Notes under the pieces: model-generated | What the model was told of the DNA's origin: nothing | Seen by the model: the letters and a program-made list of their open reading frames with translations, nothing else | The model's database searches: none | Program-made: the position numbers and the translations under genes | NCBI GenBank assembly: GCA_031274715.1 | Contig: JAISPT010000070.1 | Location: forward strand, 1 to 52,572 | From: Azonexus sp. | GTDB taxonomy: Bacteria; Pseudomonadota; Gammaproteobacteria; Burkholderiales; Rhodocyclaceae | DNA: 52,572 nt | Direction: 5' to 3' | In this document: in pieces, positions 9,349 to 16,520 of the stretch | How the letters are laid out: every line of letters begins with the position of its first letter | How positions within the stretch are numbered: the first letter of the stretch is position 1

Positions 9349-10305
9349 CTATGATGTTTCGTGAACAAAGAAGTGTAAGAGCCTTTGCGGTAGCCAGTCC
9401 AGATTTCCCGGAAACGGGCCGCTGACGAAACCGACATGGCCGCCCTGCGCTGGCTGCTCGAGACGGACCCAGGGACCGGCTTCGTCCGCCGTCGGCAGAT
9501 GGCGGGCCGGCAGGAAGGGGTCGTTCTGCGGATTGACGGCCAGGGCCGGGATACGGATGGCGGCCAGCCACGGCTTGGCCGAAGCCCGTTGCCAGTAGTC
9601 GTCGGCGCCGGCAAAGCCGTGTACCGGGGCGGTGACGGCATCGTCGAACTGATACAGGTTGCGTGCCGTGACCATGCGCCGGGCATCGAACAGGCCGGGA
9701 AAGCGTTCGAGACGGGCGGCCGAGATGCGCTTCAGGGTAGCCAGGAAATGCCGGGTATAGAGGCGGTTGAAGCCACGCCCCAGATGATGGCCGCAAGCGG
9801 CGAGGTCGAGCGGCGCACACAGCGCGGCGACGCCGGTAACCACCGTGGCGGCCTCCGTGCCACGCTCGCCGGCCCATTTGAGCAGCGCGTTGCCGCCCAG
9901 CGAGATGCCGGCGGCGTGCACCGGCCGGCCACCGTTGGCGGCCTTTAGCCGGCGCAGAATCCAGTCGATCTCGGCCGAATCGCCGGAATGGTAGGCGCGC
10001 GGCCGCCGGTTCAGTTCGCCGGAGCAGCCGCGGAAATGCGGCAGCGCCAGGCGCCAGCCGAGGTGCCGGCAGGCGTGTGCGGTAGCGATCGCGTAGTGGC
10101 TGCGGGCGCTGCCTTCGAGACCGTGGAACAAAACCAGCAGTGGCGCGCCGGCTGGGCCGTCGAGATGGTCAACATCGATGAAGTCGCCGTCCGGTGTTGT
10201 CCACCGCTCGCGCTGCAGCGGCAACGGCCGTGGCTTGATCAGCAGCGGCCACAGGGTCTGGGCATGGCCGCCCGGTAACCACGACGGGGCGCGGTAAGGG
10301 GTCAA
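9349..10305 (-). CDS. YheT-like alpha/beta hydrolase
   Basis: 318 residues from a TTG start at 10305 that overlaps the TGA of the preceding gene (TTGA), so translation is probably coupled. The family signature is complete: PSWLPGGHAQTLWP near the N-terminus, the oxyanion region LFHGLEGS, the nucleophile elbow GISLGGN and a C-terminal His (QGGHVGFV) with an acidic residue upstream (NPQNDPFL). YheT proteins are cytoplasmic serine hydrolases related to ABHD1/3; their substrate in bacteria is not settled. The frame runs open further upstream, but that part overlaps the neighbouring coding region and is not conserved. Confidence 0.87.
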   Translation of the reverse strand: MTPYRAPSWLPGGHAQTLWPLLIKPRPLPLQRERWTTPDGDFIDVDHLDGPAGAPLLVLFHGLEGSARSHYAIATAHACRHLGWRLALPHFRGCSGELNRRPRAYHSGDSAEIDWILRRLKAANGGRPVHAAGISLGGNALLKWAGERGTEAATVVTGVAALCAPLDLAACGHHLGRGFNRLYTRHFLATLKRISAARLERFPGLFDARRMVTARNLYQFDDAVTAPVHGFAGADDYWQRASAKPWLAAIRIPALAVNPQNDPFLPARHLPTADEAGPWVRLEQPAQGGHVGFVSGPFPGNLDWLPQRLLHFFVHETS

Positions 10306-10733
10306 TGCAAAGTGTGTGGTGCGGCGTCGGCCAGCGCCTGCTGACCATCGTCGGCGGTCGAAGCGTGGCGGCAGACAAGACGCCAGCCGTGGGGGCCGCG
10401 GGCATAGACATGGGTGACGTGCAACGGTCCGCGCGGATTCGAGTCGTCGCCGACGAACAGGGTTTCGCTCAGATGGTGGATGGCCAGCACTGAGCCCTGC
10501 CAGTGGGATACCACTTCGACCTGGACGCGTAGGCGGGTGCCGGCGAAGATGCTGCGCCAGCTTTCGCGGATTGGTGTCAGGCCGGTCAGGCGGACGCCGG
10601 TCGGATGCACGCACAGGGTTTCTTCCTCCTCGGCCCAGAGCAGACCGATCTGCTCGGCGTCGCCGCGGGCGATGGCTTCGTAGAACGCTTGTTCGACATC
10701 CTCTGGGCGGGCGTAGATAGCGGGCAGGCTCAT
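10302..10733 (-). CDS. NTF2-like (SnoaL/DUF4440-type) small protein
   Basis: 143 residues from the ATG at 10733. Its cone-shaped NTF2 fold is suggested by the N-terminal helices (VEQAFYEAIARGDAEQIGLLWAEEEE), the CVHPTG strand, the RESWRSIF helix and the C-terminal strand pair ending PHGWRLVCRHAS. Proteins of this type are isomerases, polyketide cyclases or stress-related binders; no catalytic residues here allow a choice. The start overlaps the end of the heptosyltransferase gene (ATGA) and the stop overlaps the hydrolase start, so the three genes form one tightly packed transcript. Confidence 0.8.
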   Translation of the reverse strand: MSLPAIYARPEDVEQAFYEAIARGDAEQIGLLWAEEEETLCVHPTGVRLTGLTPIRESWRSIFAGTRLRVQVEVVSHWQGSVLAIHHLSETLFVGDDSNPRGPLHVTHVYARGPHGWRLVCRHASTADDGQQALADAAPHTLH

Positions 10734-11740
10734 GCAGGACTCCGTTTCTCGACGGCAGCGAGGACTTGCTGTGGCGACAGCTTGTTCAGGCAGTCCAGGT
10801 GGCCGAGCGGACATTGGCGTTCGAAGCAGGGACTGCAGGGCAGCTTCAGGCTGAGAATATCGGCTTGGTCGGACAGCGGCGGCGTGAAGCCGGGCGACGA
10901 GGAGCCGTAGAGGGCGACGATCGGCCGGTCGAGGGCGGCGGCGACGTGCATCAGGCCGGAGTCGTTGCAGACGATTACTTCCGCCAGGGCCAGCAGATCG
11001 ACGGCTTGGCCGAGCGAGGTGGTGCCGCACAGGTTGCGGCAGCAGCCGGGTGCCAGGTGGCAGATTTCCTCGGCCACGGCATGATCCTTTGGCGAGCCGA
11101 ACAGCCACACGGCCCGGCCGCGCTCGGCGAGGGCTCGGGCCAGGGTGGCGAAATGCGCGGCCGGCCAGCGCTTGGCCGGGCCGTATTCGGCGCCGGGGCA
11201 GAAGGCGACCAAGCGCGGCGGTGCATCAAGCCCGAGTTCGTTCAGGGTCCGCTGTTGGTCGGCTGCCGTTGAGCGGAGGCGTGGCTGGGCGATCGGCTTC
11301 GGCAACGGCGCGCCGGGCGCTTCGGCCAGTTGCATGAAGCGCTCGATCATTAGCGGCAGCGCCGCCTTGTCGAGGGTATGGCGGACGTTGATCAGGCCGT
11401 AGCGGGCCTCGCCGGTGAACCCGACGCGCCGGGGAATGCCGGCCAGAAAGGGAACCAGTGCCGATTTGGCTGAATTGGGCAGAATCCAGGCGGCATCGTA
11501 GCGTCGCGCCGCTAGCTCGCGGGCCAGCCGCCAACGGGCTTTGAGCGAAACCTGGCCGTGGTTGAATGGGCTATCGACGACCTCGGCGATGTCGTCCATG
11601 CGCTGCAATACTGGTGCCACCCAGCGCGGAGCCAGGGCATCGAGCTGTAATCCCGGATGCAGCGTATGCAGCCGCGCGAATAGCGGCTGCGCCATGATCG
11701 TGTCGCCGATCCAGGCCGGCGCGACGATGAGGGCTTTCAT
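10730..11740 (-). CDS. waaF: ADP-heptose:LPS heptosyltransferase II
   Basis: 336 residues of glycosyltransferase family 9, the length of E. coli WaaF. It adds the second heptose to the LPS inner core at the cytoplasmic membrane. Features are the N-terminal KALIVAPAWIGDTIMAQPLF, the NSAKSALVPFLAGIPRRVGF segment, the CPGAEYGPAKRWP motif of the ADP-heptose site, and NDSGLMHVAAALDRPIVALYGSSSPGFTPPL. The C-terminus has four cysteines (CSPCFERQCPLGHLDC), frequent in WaaF. It heads the minus-strand run of envelope genes. Confidence 0.93.
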   Translation of the reverse strand: MKALIVAPAWIGDTIMAQPLFARLHTLHPGLQLDALAPRWVAPVLQRMDDIAEVVDSPFNHGQVSLKARWRLARELAARRYDAAWILPNSAKSALVPFLAGIPRRVGFTGEARYGLINVRHTLDKAALPLMIERFMQLAEAPGAPLPKPIAQPRLRSTAADQQRTLNELGLDAPPRLVAFCPGAEYGPAKRWPAAHFATLARALAERGRAVWLFGSPKDHAVAEEICHLAPGCCRNLCGTTSLGQAVDLLALAEVIVCNDSGLMHVAAALDRPIVALYGSSSPGFTPPLSDQADILSLKLPCSPCFERQCPLGHLDCLNKLSPQQVLAAVEKRSPA

Positions 11741-11784
11741 GGGAAGCGCTTATTGGCCACAGGTTCCCCGGCAGCCAATGGCAA

Positions 11785-11973
11785 TCAGTGGTGGCCCTTG
11801 GGGGCTTCGCCCGTCAAGACGTACTTGGTGCTGCAGTAGGGGCAGACGGCCTCGCCGGTCTTCAGGACGTCGAGGAAGACGCGCGGGTGCTGGCTCCACA
11901 GCGCCGATTTCGCCGTTGGGCAGTGCAACGGCAGGTCGTCAGCGGTGAGTTGAACCGGGGAGGTTTGGGACAT
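11785..11973 (-). CDS. zf-CHCC zinc-finger domain protein
   Basis: A 62-residue protein with Cys18, His29, Cys44 and Cys47 (HCPTAKSALWSQHPRVFLDV...CPYCSTKYVL), the ligand set of the zf-CHCC family, which also occurs in the complex I subunit NDUFS6. In proteobacteria this protein is often encoded near ilvE and LPS or heptosyltransferase genes; its function is not established. It has an excellent ribosome site (AAGGAG, 9 bases before the ATG). Confidence 0.88.
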   Translation of the reverse strand: MSQTSPVQLTADDLPLHCPTAKSALWSQHPRVFLDVLKTGEAVCPYCSTKYVLTGEAPKGHH

Positions 11974-12015
11974 GGAATGGTTCTCCTTTTCTAAGGTACA
12001 AGGTAAGCCGCAAAC

Positions 12016-12082
12016 GTAGGGCGGTGTTTACCCCGCCGCGCTCCATGAAACCGCTGGAATGGCGGGGTAACTCCCACCCTAC
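12016..12082. repeat. 67-bp inverted-repeat element (REP/MITE-like)
   Basis: Arms of 22 bp face each other around a 23-bp loop. The left arm is GTAGGGCGGTGTTTACCCCG plus CC (12016-12037); the right arm is GGCGGGGTAACTCCCACCCT plus AC (12061-12082). They match at 18 of 22 positions when folded. The element sits between two same-strand genes. Confidence 0.7.
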
Positions 12083-12090
12083 GCTTGCTG

Positions 12091-12483
12091 TTAGTCGTAA
12101 CGTCGCCTTACACCACGCCAAAAACTAAATGCGATAACCCAAAGGAAGGCCGCCAAACCGCAATAATAGGCAACCGTAGTCCAGAAGCCCACGGGGTTCT
12201 GGGCCAGCGTTTGAACGGGGCCGATGGGAATCAACCCTTTGCTAATAAACTGGATTTCCCCCAGGAACAACGAAATGACTACTTTCCAGGTCGTTCCGAA
12301 GGCTCCTAACAAGCTGGGCACAAGCATGATTCCACAAAACCAACGAAGGACCCCTCGGTCTCTTTTATTGGCAGCAGTGGCAGCACGTAAATCTTCCTCA
12401 AACTTTCTGCCGATATGGATGAGTTCCTCGGAACTCATGGCCCTCATGGCTTCTTGGGTAGGTAGTCTGGCCTTTATACGCAT
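12091..12483 (-). CDS. hypothetical membrane protein
   Basis: 130 residues. An N-terminal charged helix (MRAMSSEELIHIGRKFEEDLRAA) is followed by three hydrophobic stretches, near residues 47-62, 67-90 and 100-122, then a basic tail (RGVRRRY), so it is a probable inner-membrane protein. No family is recognised. Its GC content is lower than that of ilvE, which ends 24 bp before it on the same strand. It may be a later insertion in the ilvE-zf-CHCC interval, together with the adjacent inverted-repeat element. Confidence 0.62.
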   Translation of the reverse strand: MRIKARLPTQEAMRAMSSEELIHIGRKFEEDLRAATAANKRDRGVLRWFCGIMLVPSLLGAFGTTWKVVISLFLGEIQFISKGLIPIGPVQTLAQNPVGFWTTVAYYCGLAAFLWVIAFSFWRGVRRRYD

Positions 12484-12507
12484 TTATTCCGTCAGAAATG
12501 ACTAGCC

Positions 12508-13428
12508 TCAGATATATGCCAACCACCCCCGATGCGCTTCCGAGCGGCCATAGACGACATCGAAGTACCTGGCCTGGATTTGCGCGGTGATCGGGCCGCG
12601 GCGGCCGATGCCGATCTGGCGGCCGTCGAGTTCGCGGATGGGCGTGACTTCGGCGGCGGTGCCGGTGAAGAAGGCTTCGTCGGCGGTGTAGACCTCGTCG
12701 CGGGTGATGCGCTTTTCCTGTACGGAAAGGCCGAGTTCCTGGGCCAGGGTCAGCACCGTGGCACGGGTGATGCCTTCCAGGCAGGAGGTCAGGTCCGGCG
12801 TATACAGCTTGCCCTGCTTGACGATGAACAGGTTTTCGCCGGCGCCTTCGGCGACGTAGCCTTCGGGGTCGAGCAGCATCGCTTCGTCGTAACCCTCGTT
12901 GGTCACTTCGTTGTTGGCCAGGATCGAGTTGATGTAGTGGCCGGAGGCCTTGGCGCGGACCATCGAGATATTGACGTGGTGGCGGGTGTAGCTCGATACC
13001 TTGACGCGGATGCCGCGTTCCATGCCTTCCTCGCCGAGGTAGGCGCCCCACGGCCAGGCGGCGATGGCGATGTGCACCTTGGCGCCCTTGGGCGAGACGC
13101 CCATTTTTTCCGCGCCGTAGTAGGCGATTGGGCGCAGGTAGCCGGATTCAAGCTTGTTGGCGCGCAGCACTTCCTTGTGTGCTTCGTTGATGGCAGCCTT
13201 GTCGAAAGGCATGGCCATCTGGAAGATGTGGGCGGAGTTGAACAGGCGGTCAGTGTGTTCTTCCAGGCGGAAGATGGCGGTACCGGCATCGGTCTTATAG
13301 GCGCGGACACCTTCGAAGACGCTCATTCCGTAATGCAGGGAGTGGGTGAGGACGTGCGTCGTCGCCTCGCGCCAGGGAATGAGTTTGCCGTCTTGCCAGA
13401 TGAAACCGTCGCGATCCGCCATGGACAT
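12508..13428 (-). CDS. ilvE: branched-chain amino acid aminotransferase
   Basis: 306 residues, fold-type IV PLP enzyme that interconverts Leu, Ile and Val with their 2-oxo acids using glutamate/2-oxoglutarate. It begins MSMADRDGFIWQDGKLIPW. The Tyr/Arg active-site wall is seen in HYGMSVFEGVRAYK, the PLP lysine in VRAKASGHYINSILANNE, the cofactor region in GYVAEGAGENLFIV, and the phosphate cup in FFTGTAAEVTPIRELDGRQIG. A good ribosome site (GGAGAA) precedes the start. It is divergent from the NUDIX gene across a region holding a MITE-like element. Confidence 0.95.
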   Translation of the reverse strand: MSMADRDGFIWQDGKLIPWREATTHVLTHSLHYGMSVFEGVRAYKTDAGTAIFRLEEHTDRLFNSAHIFQMAMPFDKAAINEAHKEVLRANKLESGYLRPIAYYGAEKMGVSPKGAKVHIAIAAWPWGAYLGEEGMERGIRVKVSSYTRHHVNISMVRAKASGHYINSILANNEVTNEGYDEAMLLDPEGYVAEGAGENLFIVKQGKLYTPDLTSCLEGITRATVLTLAQELGLSVQEKRITRDEVYTADEAFFTGTAAEVTPIRELDGRQIGIGRRGPITAQIQARYFDVVYGRSEAHRGWLAYI

Positions 13429-13488
13429 GGTTGTTCTCCGTGTTGCGCGTGTGTGTGAAAGCCCATCATTCTAGCGGAAATCAGCAGC

Positions 13489-13594
13489 TATAGCGGCTAC
13501 CCCCAATCCCCATACTTTGTCGACTTCGCCTTGCCGTACTACTCGTACTGTCTGCGGCTCGTCTTCGCGTCTGAGCATTTGGGGTAACCGCTAT
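13489..13594. mobile_element. 106-bp MITE-like element with 18-bp terminal inverted repeats
   Basis: Both ends are TATAGCGG-type inverted repeats: TATAGCGGCTACCCCCAA (13489-13506) and the complement of TATAGCGGTTACCCCAAA (13577-13594), 16 of 18 identical. No coding frame lies inside. The interior contains CTTCGCCTTGCCGTACTA and GTACTGTCTGCGGCT. From memory these resemble the core of a common Neisseria intergenic repeat that has TATAGTGG ends; this needs a search. The right arm ends in CTATAAAAT, which could act as a -10 box for the NUDIX operon. Confidence 0.7.
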
Positions 13595-13626
13595 AAAATG
13601 ACGCCTTTGTCGTCCGAATCCGCGTC

Positions 13627-14073
13627 ATGATCTGGAAACCGAATGTTACTGTCGCCGCCGTCATCGAACGTGACGGCAAGTTCCTGCTGGTCGAGGAAGG
13701 GATCGAGGGCGGGCTACTTCTCAACCAGCCGGCCGGCCACCTTGAGGCCGGCGAGGCGTTGGTCGACGCGGTGGTCCGCGAGACGCTGGAGGAAAGCGCC
13801 TGGCGCTTCCAGCCGACGCATCTGGTTGGTATCTATCACTGGAAACATCCGGACAAGGATGTCACCTTCCTGCGCTTTGCTTTCACCGGCGAACTGCTCA
13901 GCTTCGAGGCTGGCCGTCCACTCGATGCGGGCATCGTCGCCGCCCGCTGGCTGACGCTAGCCGAGGTTCGAGCGAGCCGGGAGCGGCACCGCAGCCCGCT
14001 GGTCCTGCGCGGCATCGAAGATCTGATCGCTGGCAAGCGCTATCCGCTTGATCTGCTGGTGCATTGCGAGTGA
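13627..14073 (+). CDS. NUDIX hydrolase (NudJ-like)
   Basis: 148 residues with a Nudix box at about 37-59: GHLEAGEALVDAVVRETLEE. The REXXEE metal-binding core is intact, while the usual Gly after EE is Ser. The protein begins MIWKPNVTVAAVIERDGKFLLVEE and carries the strand GIYHWKHPDKDVTFLRFAF, characteristic of NudJ-type phosphatases acting on thiamin pyrophosphates or nucleotides. It is the first gene of a tight operon with a hypothetical gene and mnmA. The stop codon overlaps the next GTG start (GTGA). A -10-like TATAAA is supplied by the right arm of the upstream MITE. Confidence 0.9.
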   Translation: MIWKPNVTVAAVIERDGKFLLVEEGIEGGLLLNQPAGHLEAGEALVDAVVRETLEESAWRFQPTHLVGIYHWKHPDKDVTFLRFAFTGELLSFEAGRPLDAGIVAARWLTLAEVRASRERHRSPLVLRGIEDLIAGKRYPLDLLVHCE

Positions 14074-14639
14074 TTCGCCACGGTCTGATGGCGGCGGCGT
14101 TGATGCTGGCCGGCCTAGCCAGCGCCGACGAGCGGGTCGTGGTCTGCCACGGTTACGGTTGCCTGGTGCAGGAAACGGTGATCTACAGCGAGGTCCGGCT
14201 CGACGAGGTCCGCCGGCAACTGCTGGCTGCCGGCAGCGCTGCCGAGGAACGCGAGCGGTTGGCGCTGGTGATTGGGCAACTGTATGCCTGGGCCGGCGAG
14301 CAGACCGCCATCCACAACGACAAGGGCGGCAATTTGGCCGACGATTATGTTTCTGGGCGGATGGACTGCATCGACCACTCGACTACTACCACGCGCCTGC
14401 TGCGCCTCTTGGAAGCGCGCGGCGCTCTGCGCTGGCACCGGGTGCGGGAGCCGGAAGTGCGCAATTTCGCGCTGATCTTTCCCGCCCATTATTCGGCGGT
14501 GATCGAGACGATCGACGAGGGGGTAAGCGGCAGGGGGGGCGAATGCTTCGTCGTCGATAGCTGGTTTGTTGATAATGGCCAGCCGGCGGTGATCCTGCCG
14601 CTGGATGACTGGAAGAAAGGGGCTGGACCCGATGTCTGA
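14070..14639 (+). CDS. conserved exported hypothetical protein
   Basis: About 189 residues from the GTG at 14070, which overlaps the NUDIX stop; TTG 14064 and ATG 14088 are alternatives. A short signal peptide (MAAALMLAGLASADE) is followed by a domain with conserved-looking Cys and His: VVVCHGYGCLVQE near the start, then AIHNDKGGNLADDYVSGRMDCIDHSTTTTRLLRLLEARGALRWH, then NFALIFPAHYSAVIE and CFVVDSWFVDNGQPAVILPLDDW. The Asp-Cys-Ile-Asp-His and Cys-Val-Val-Asp-Ser-Trp positions hint at a papain-like (Cys/His/Asp) arrangement, but this is inference. It overlaps the mnmA start by 8 bases. Confidence 0.8.
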   Translation: MIRHGLMAAALMLAGLASADERVVVCHGYGCLVQETVIYSEVRLDEVRRQLLAAGSAAEERERLALVIGQLYAWAGEQTAIHNDKGGNLADDYVSGRMDCIDHSTTTTRLLRLLEARGALRWHRVREPEVRNFALIFPAHYSAVIETIDEGVSGRGGECFVVDSWFVDNGQPAVILPLDDWKKGAGPDV

Positions 14640-15741
14640 AAAAACCGTGGTGGTCGGCTTGTCCGGCGGTGTCGATTCCTCCGTCGCGGCGCTGTTGTTG
14701 AAGCGCCAGGGCTGGAAGGTGATCGGCCTGTTCATGAAAAACTGGGAGGACGACGATAGCGAGGACTACTGCTCGTCGCGCCAGGACCTGATTGACGTGA
14801 TGAGCGTTGCCGACGTTATCGGCATCGATGTCGAGGTGGTCAATTTCGCCGCTGAGTATCGCGAGCGGGTATTTGCCGAATTCCTCGCCGAATACCAAGC
14901 CGGCCGCACGCCAAATCCTGACGTGCTGTGCAACTCGGAAATCAAGTTCAAAGCTTTTCTTGAGCACGCCATGAAGTTGGGGGCCGAGCGGATCGCCACT
15001 GGCCACTATGCCGGCGTGCGCGAATTCAATGGTGAGTACCAGTTGCTCAAGGCCGAGGACGGTACCAAGGACCAGAGCTATTTCCTCTATCGCCTGAACC
15101 AGGCGCAACTGGCGAAGACGCTATTTCCGCTGGCCGACCTCTACAAGCGCGAGGTGCGCAAGATCGCCGAGGCCGAGGGGCTACACGTCGCCGCCAAAAA
15201 GGATTCGACCGGCATCTGCTTCATCGGCGAGCGGCCGTTCAAGGATTTCCTGGCCCGTTATCTGCCGCCGAAGCAGGGTGAGATTCGTCGTCTCGACGAC
15301 GGCAAGGTGCTCGGCAAGCACGATGGCTTGATGTACCACACCCTCGGCCAGCGCAAGGGACTGCACATTGGTGGCCTCAAAGAGAAGGGGCAGCCGGGTG
15401 GCGGCGAGCACGACGCCTGGTTCGTCGCCGGCAAGGACATGGACAAGAATGTGCTCTACGTCGTCCAGGGGCACGACCATCCGGCCCTGCTGAACAGCAC
15501 GGTGGTCGCCGAGCAGTTGTCCTGGATCGCCGGGCGCGCTCCGCAAACGCACTGGGTTTACACCGCCAAGCCCCGCTACCGCACTTCCGACCAGCCCTGC
15601 GAAATTGAGCGCTTTGATAGTGAACCCCGTGGCAACACCTGCGAAATCCACTTTGCCGAAGCGCAGTGGGCACTGACGCCGGGTCAGTCGGTGGTGCTCT
15701 ACGAAAGCCGGGTCTGTCTCGGCGGCGGGGTGATCCGCTAG
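14632..15741 (+). CDS. mnmA: tRNA-specific 2-thiouridylase
   Basis: 369 residues, full length. The enzyme thiolates U34 of tRNA-Glu, -Gln and -Lys using ATP and a relayed persulfide. The PP-loop SGGVDSS is at residues 11-17. The catalytic cysteines are Cys100 (NPDVLCNSEIKF) and Cys196 (GICFIGERPF). The GTKDQSYFLYRL and KKDSTGICF signatures are present, and the C-terminus ends ESRVCLGGGVIR, as usual. The ATG at 14632 is preceded by AAAGGGG and overlaps the previous stop. A bidirectional terminator follows. Confidence 0.96.
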   Translation: MSEKTVVVGLSGGVDSSVAALLLKRQGWKVIGLFMKNWEDDDSEDYCSSRQDLIDVMSVADVIGIDVEVVNFAAEYRERVFAEFLAEYQAGRTPNPDVLCNSEIKFKAFLEHAMKLGAERIATGHYAGVREFNGEYQLLKAEDGTKDQSYFLYRLNQAQLAKTLFPLADLYKREVRKIAEAEGLHVAAKKDSTGICFIGERPFKDFLARYLPPKQGEIRRLDDGKVLGKHDGLMYHTLGQRKGLHIGGLKEKGQPGGGEHDAWFVAGKDMDKNVLYVVQGHDHPALLNSTVVAEQLSWIAGRAPQTHWVYTAKPRYRTSDQPCEIERFDSEPRGNTCEIHFAEAQWALTPGQSVVLYESRVCLGGGVIR

Positions 15742-15771
15742 CGAGCCGCAGGCCGTCCGTGTCGTGGGCAT

Positions 15772-15798
15772 AAAAAAAGCGCCGGCCGGCGCTTTTTT
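15772..15798. terminator. bidirectional intrinsic terminator (mnmA / GST)
   Basis: The palindrome AGCGCCGGCCGGCGCT is flanked by an A-run on the left and a T-run on the right, so it terminates both mnmA (+) and the convergent GST gene (-). Confidence 0.92.
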
Positions 15799-15818
15799 CA
15801 TGGTTGGACGAAGCAGCC

Positions 15819-16427
15819 TCAATCGCTCGGCAGCGTATCCGCGAAGGATGGGCGTTGCAGCAGTTTGGCGTGCAGCTTGTCGAGATTGGGGTGGCTCTCC
15901 CGCCAGACCAGGCTGGGCAGGCGGAAGCTGAGGTAACCGAGGGCAGCGCCGACAGCGATGTCGGCCATCGAGAAATGTGTACCCATGCAGTAGGGTTGTT
16001 CGCCCAACTCGGCGGCCATGAAGGCCAGGCCGCGCGTGATTTTTTCTTGTTGGTAGGCGATCCATTCGGCGTCCTGCTTGGCCTGCGGGCGGCGCAATTC
16101 GAATAGGGTAAGCACGGTGGCGTCGCAGATGCCGTCGGCTACGGCTTCCCAGCGCTTGACTTCGCTCCGCTCGCGGTTGGGGGCGGGGATCAGCTTGTTG
16201 TTGGGCGACACGTTGTCGATGTAGTCGACGATGACGCGCGAATCGAACAGCGGCGTTTCGTCGTCGAGCACCAGCACCGGAATCTTGCCCAGCGGGTTGA
16301 GCGCCGGCACCGCGCTGTCCGGCAACAACGGTAAGTCGATCACGAAGTCGTATTCGATCTTCTTTTCGGCCAGCACGATCCGGGCCTTGCGGGTATACGG
16401 GCTGGCAGGGGAGCCGATCAGCTTCAT
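15819..16427 (-). CDS. glutathione S-transferase family protein
   Basis: 202 residues with an N-terminal thioredoxin-like domain (about 1-80): MKLIGSPASPYTRKARIVLAEK, in which Ser9 of SPYTRK is the probable glutathione-contacting residue; the cis-Pro motif NPLGKIPVLVLDD; and the DSRVIVDYID segment. A helical C-terminal domain follows (MGTHFSMADIAVGAALGYLSFR). It resembles the YibF subgroup. The role is detoxification or thiol exchange; no substrate can be assigned. It is convergent with mnmA and divergent from purB. Confidence 0.88.
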   Translation of the reverse strand: MKLIGSPASPYTRKARIVLAEKKIEYDFVIDLPLLPDSAVPALNPLGKIPVLVLDDETPLFDSRVIVDYIDNVSPNNKLIPAPNRERSEVKRWEAVADGICDATVLTLFELRRPQAKQDAEWIAYQQEKITRGLAFMAAELGEQPYCMGTHFSMADIAVGAALGYLSFRLPSLVWRESHPNLDKLHAKLLQRPSFADTLPSD

Positions 16428-16520
16428 CGCATATCTCTGTTTTGGGGGAGCCGATTATAGCGTATGGCGAGGGCTTCGCCGGGCGGGTAAAATACTTGGC
16501 TCTGCAAAAGGATGTTGCCC

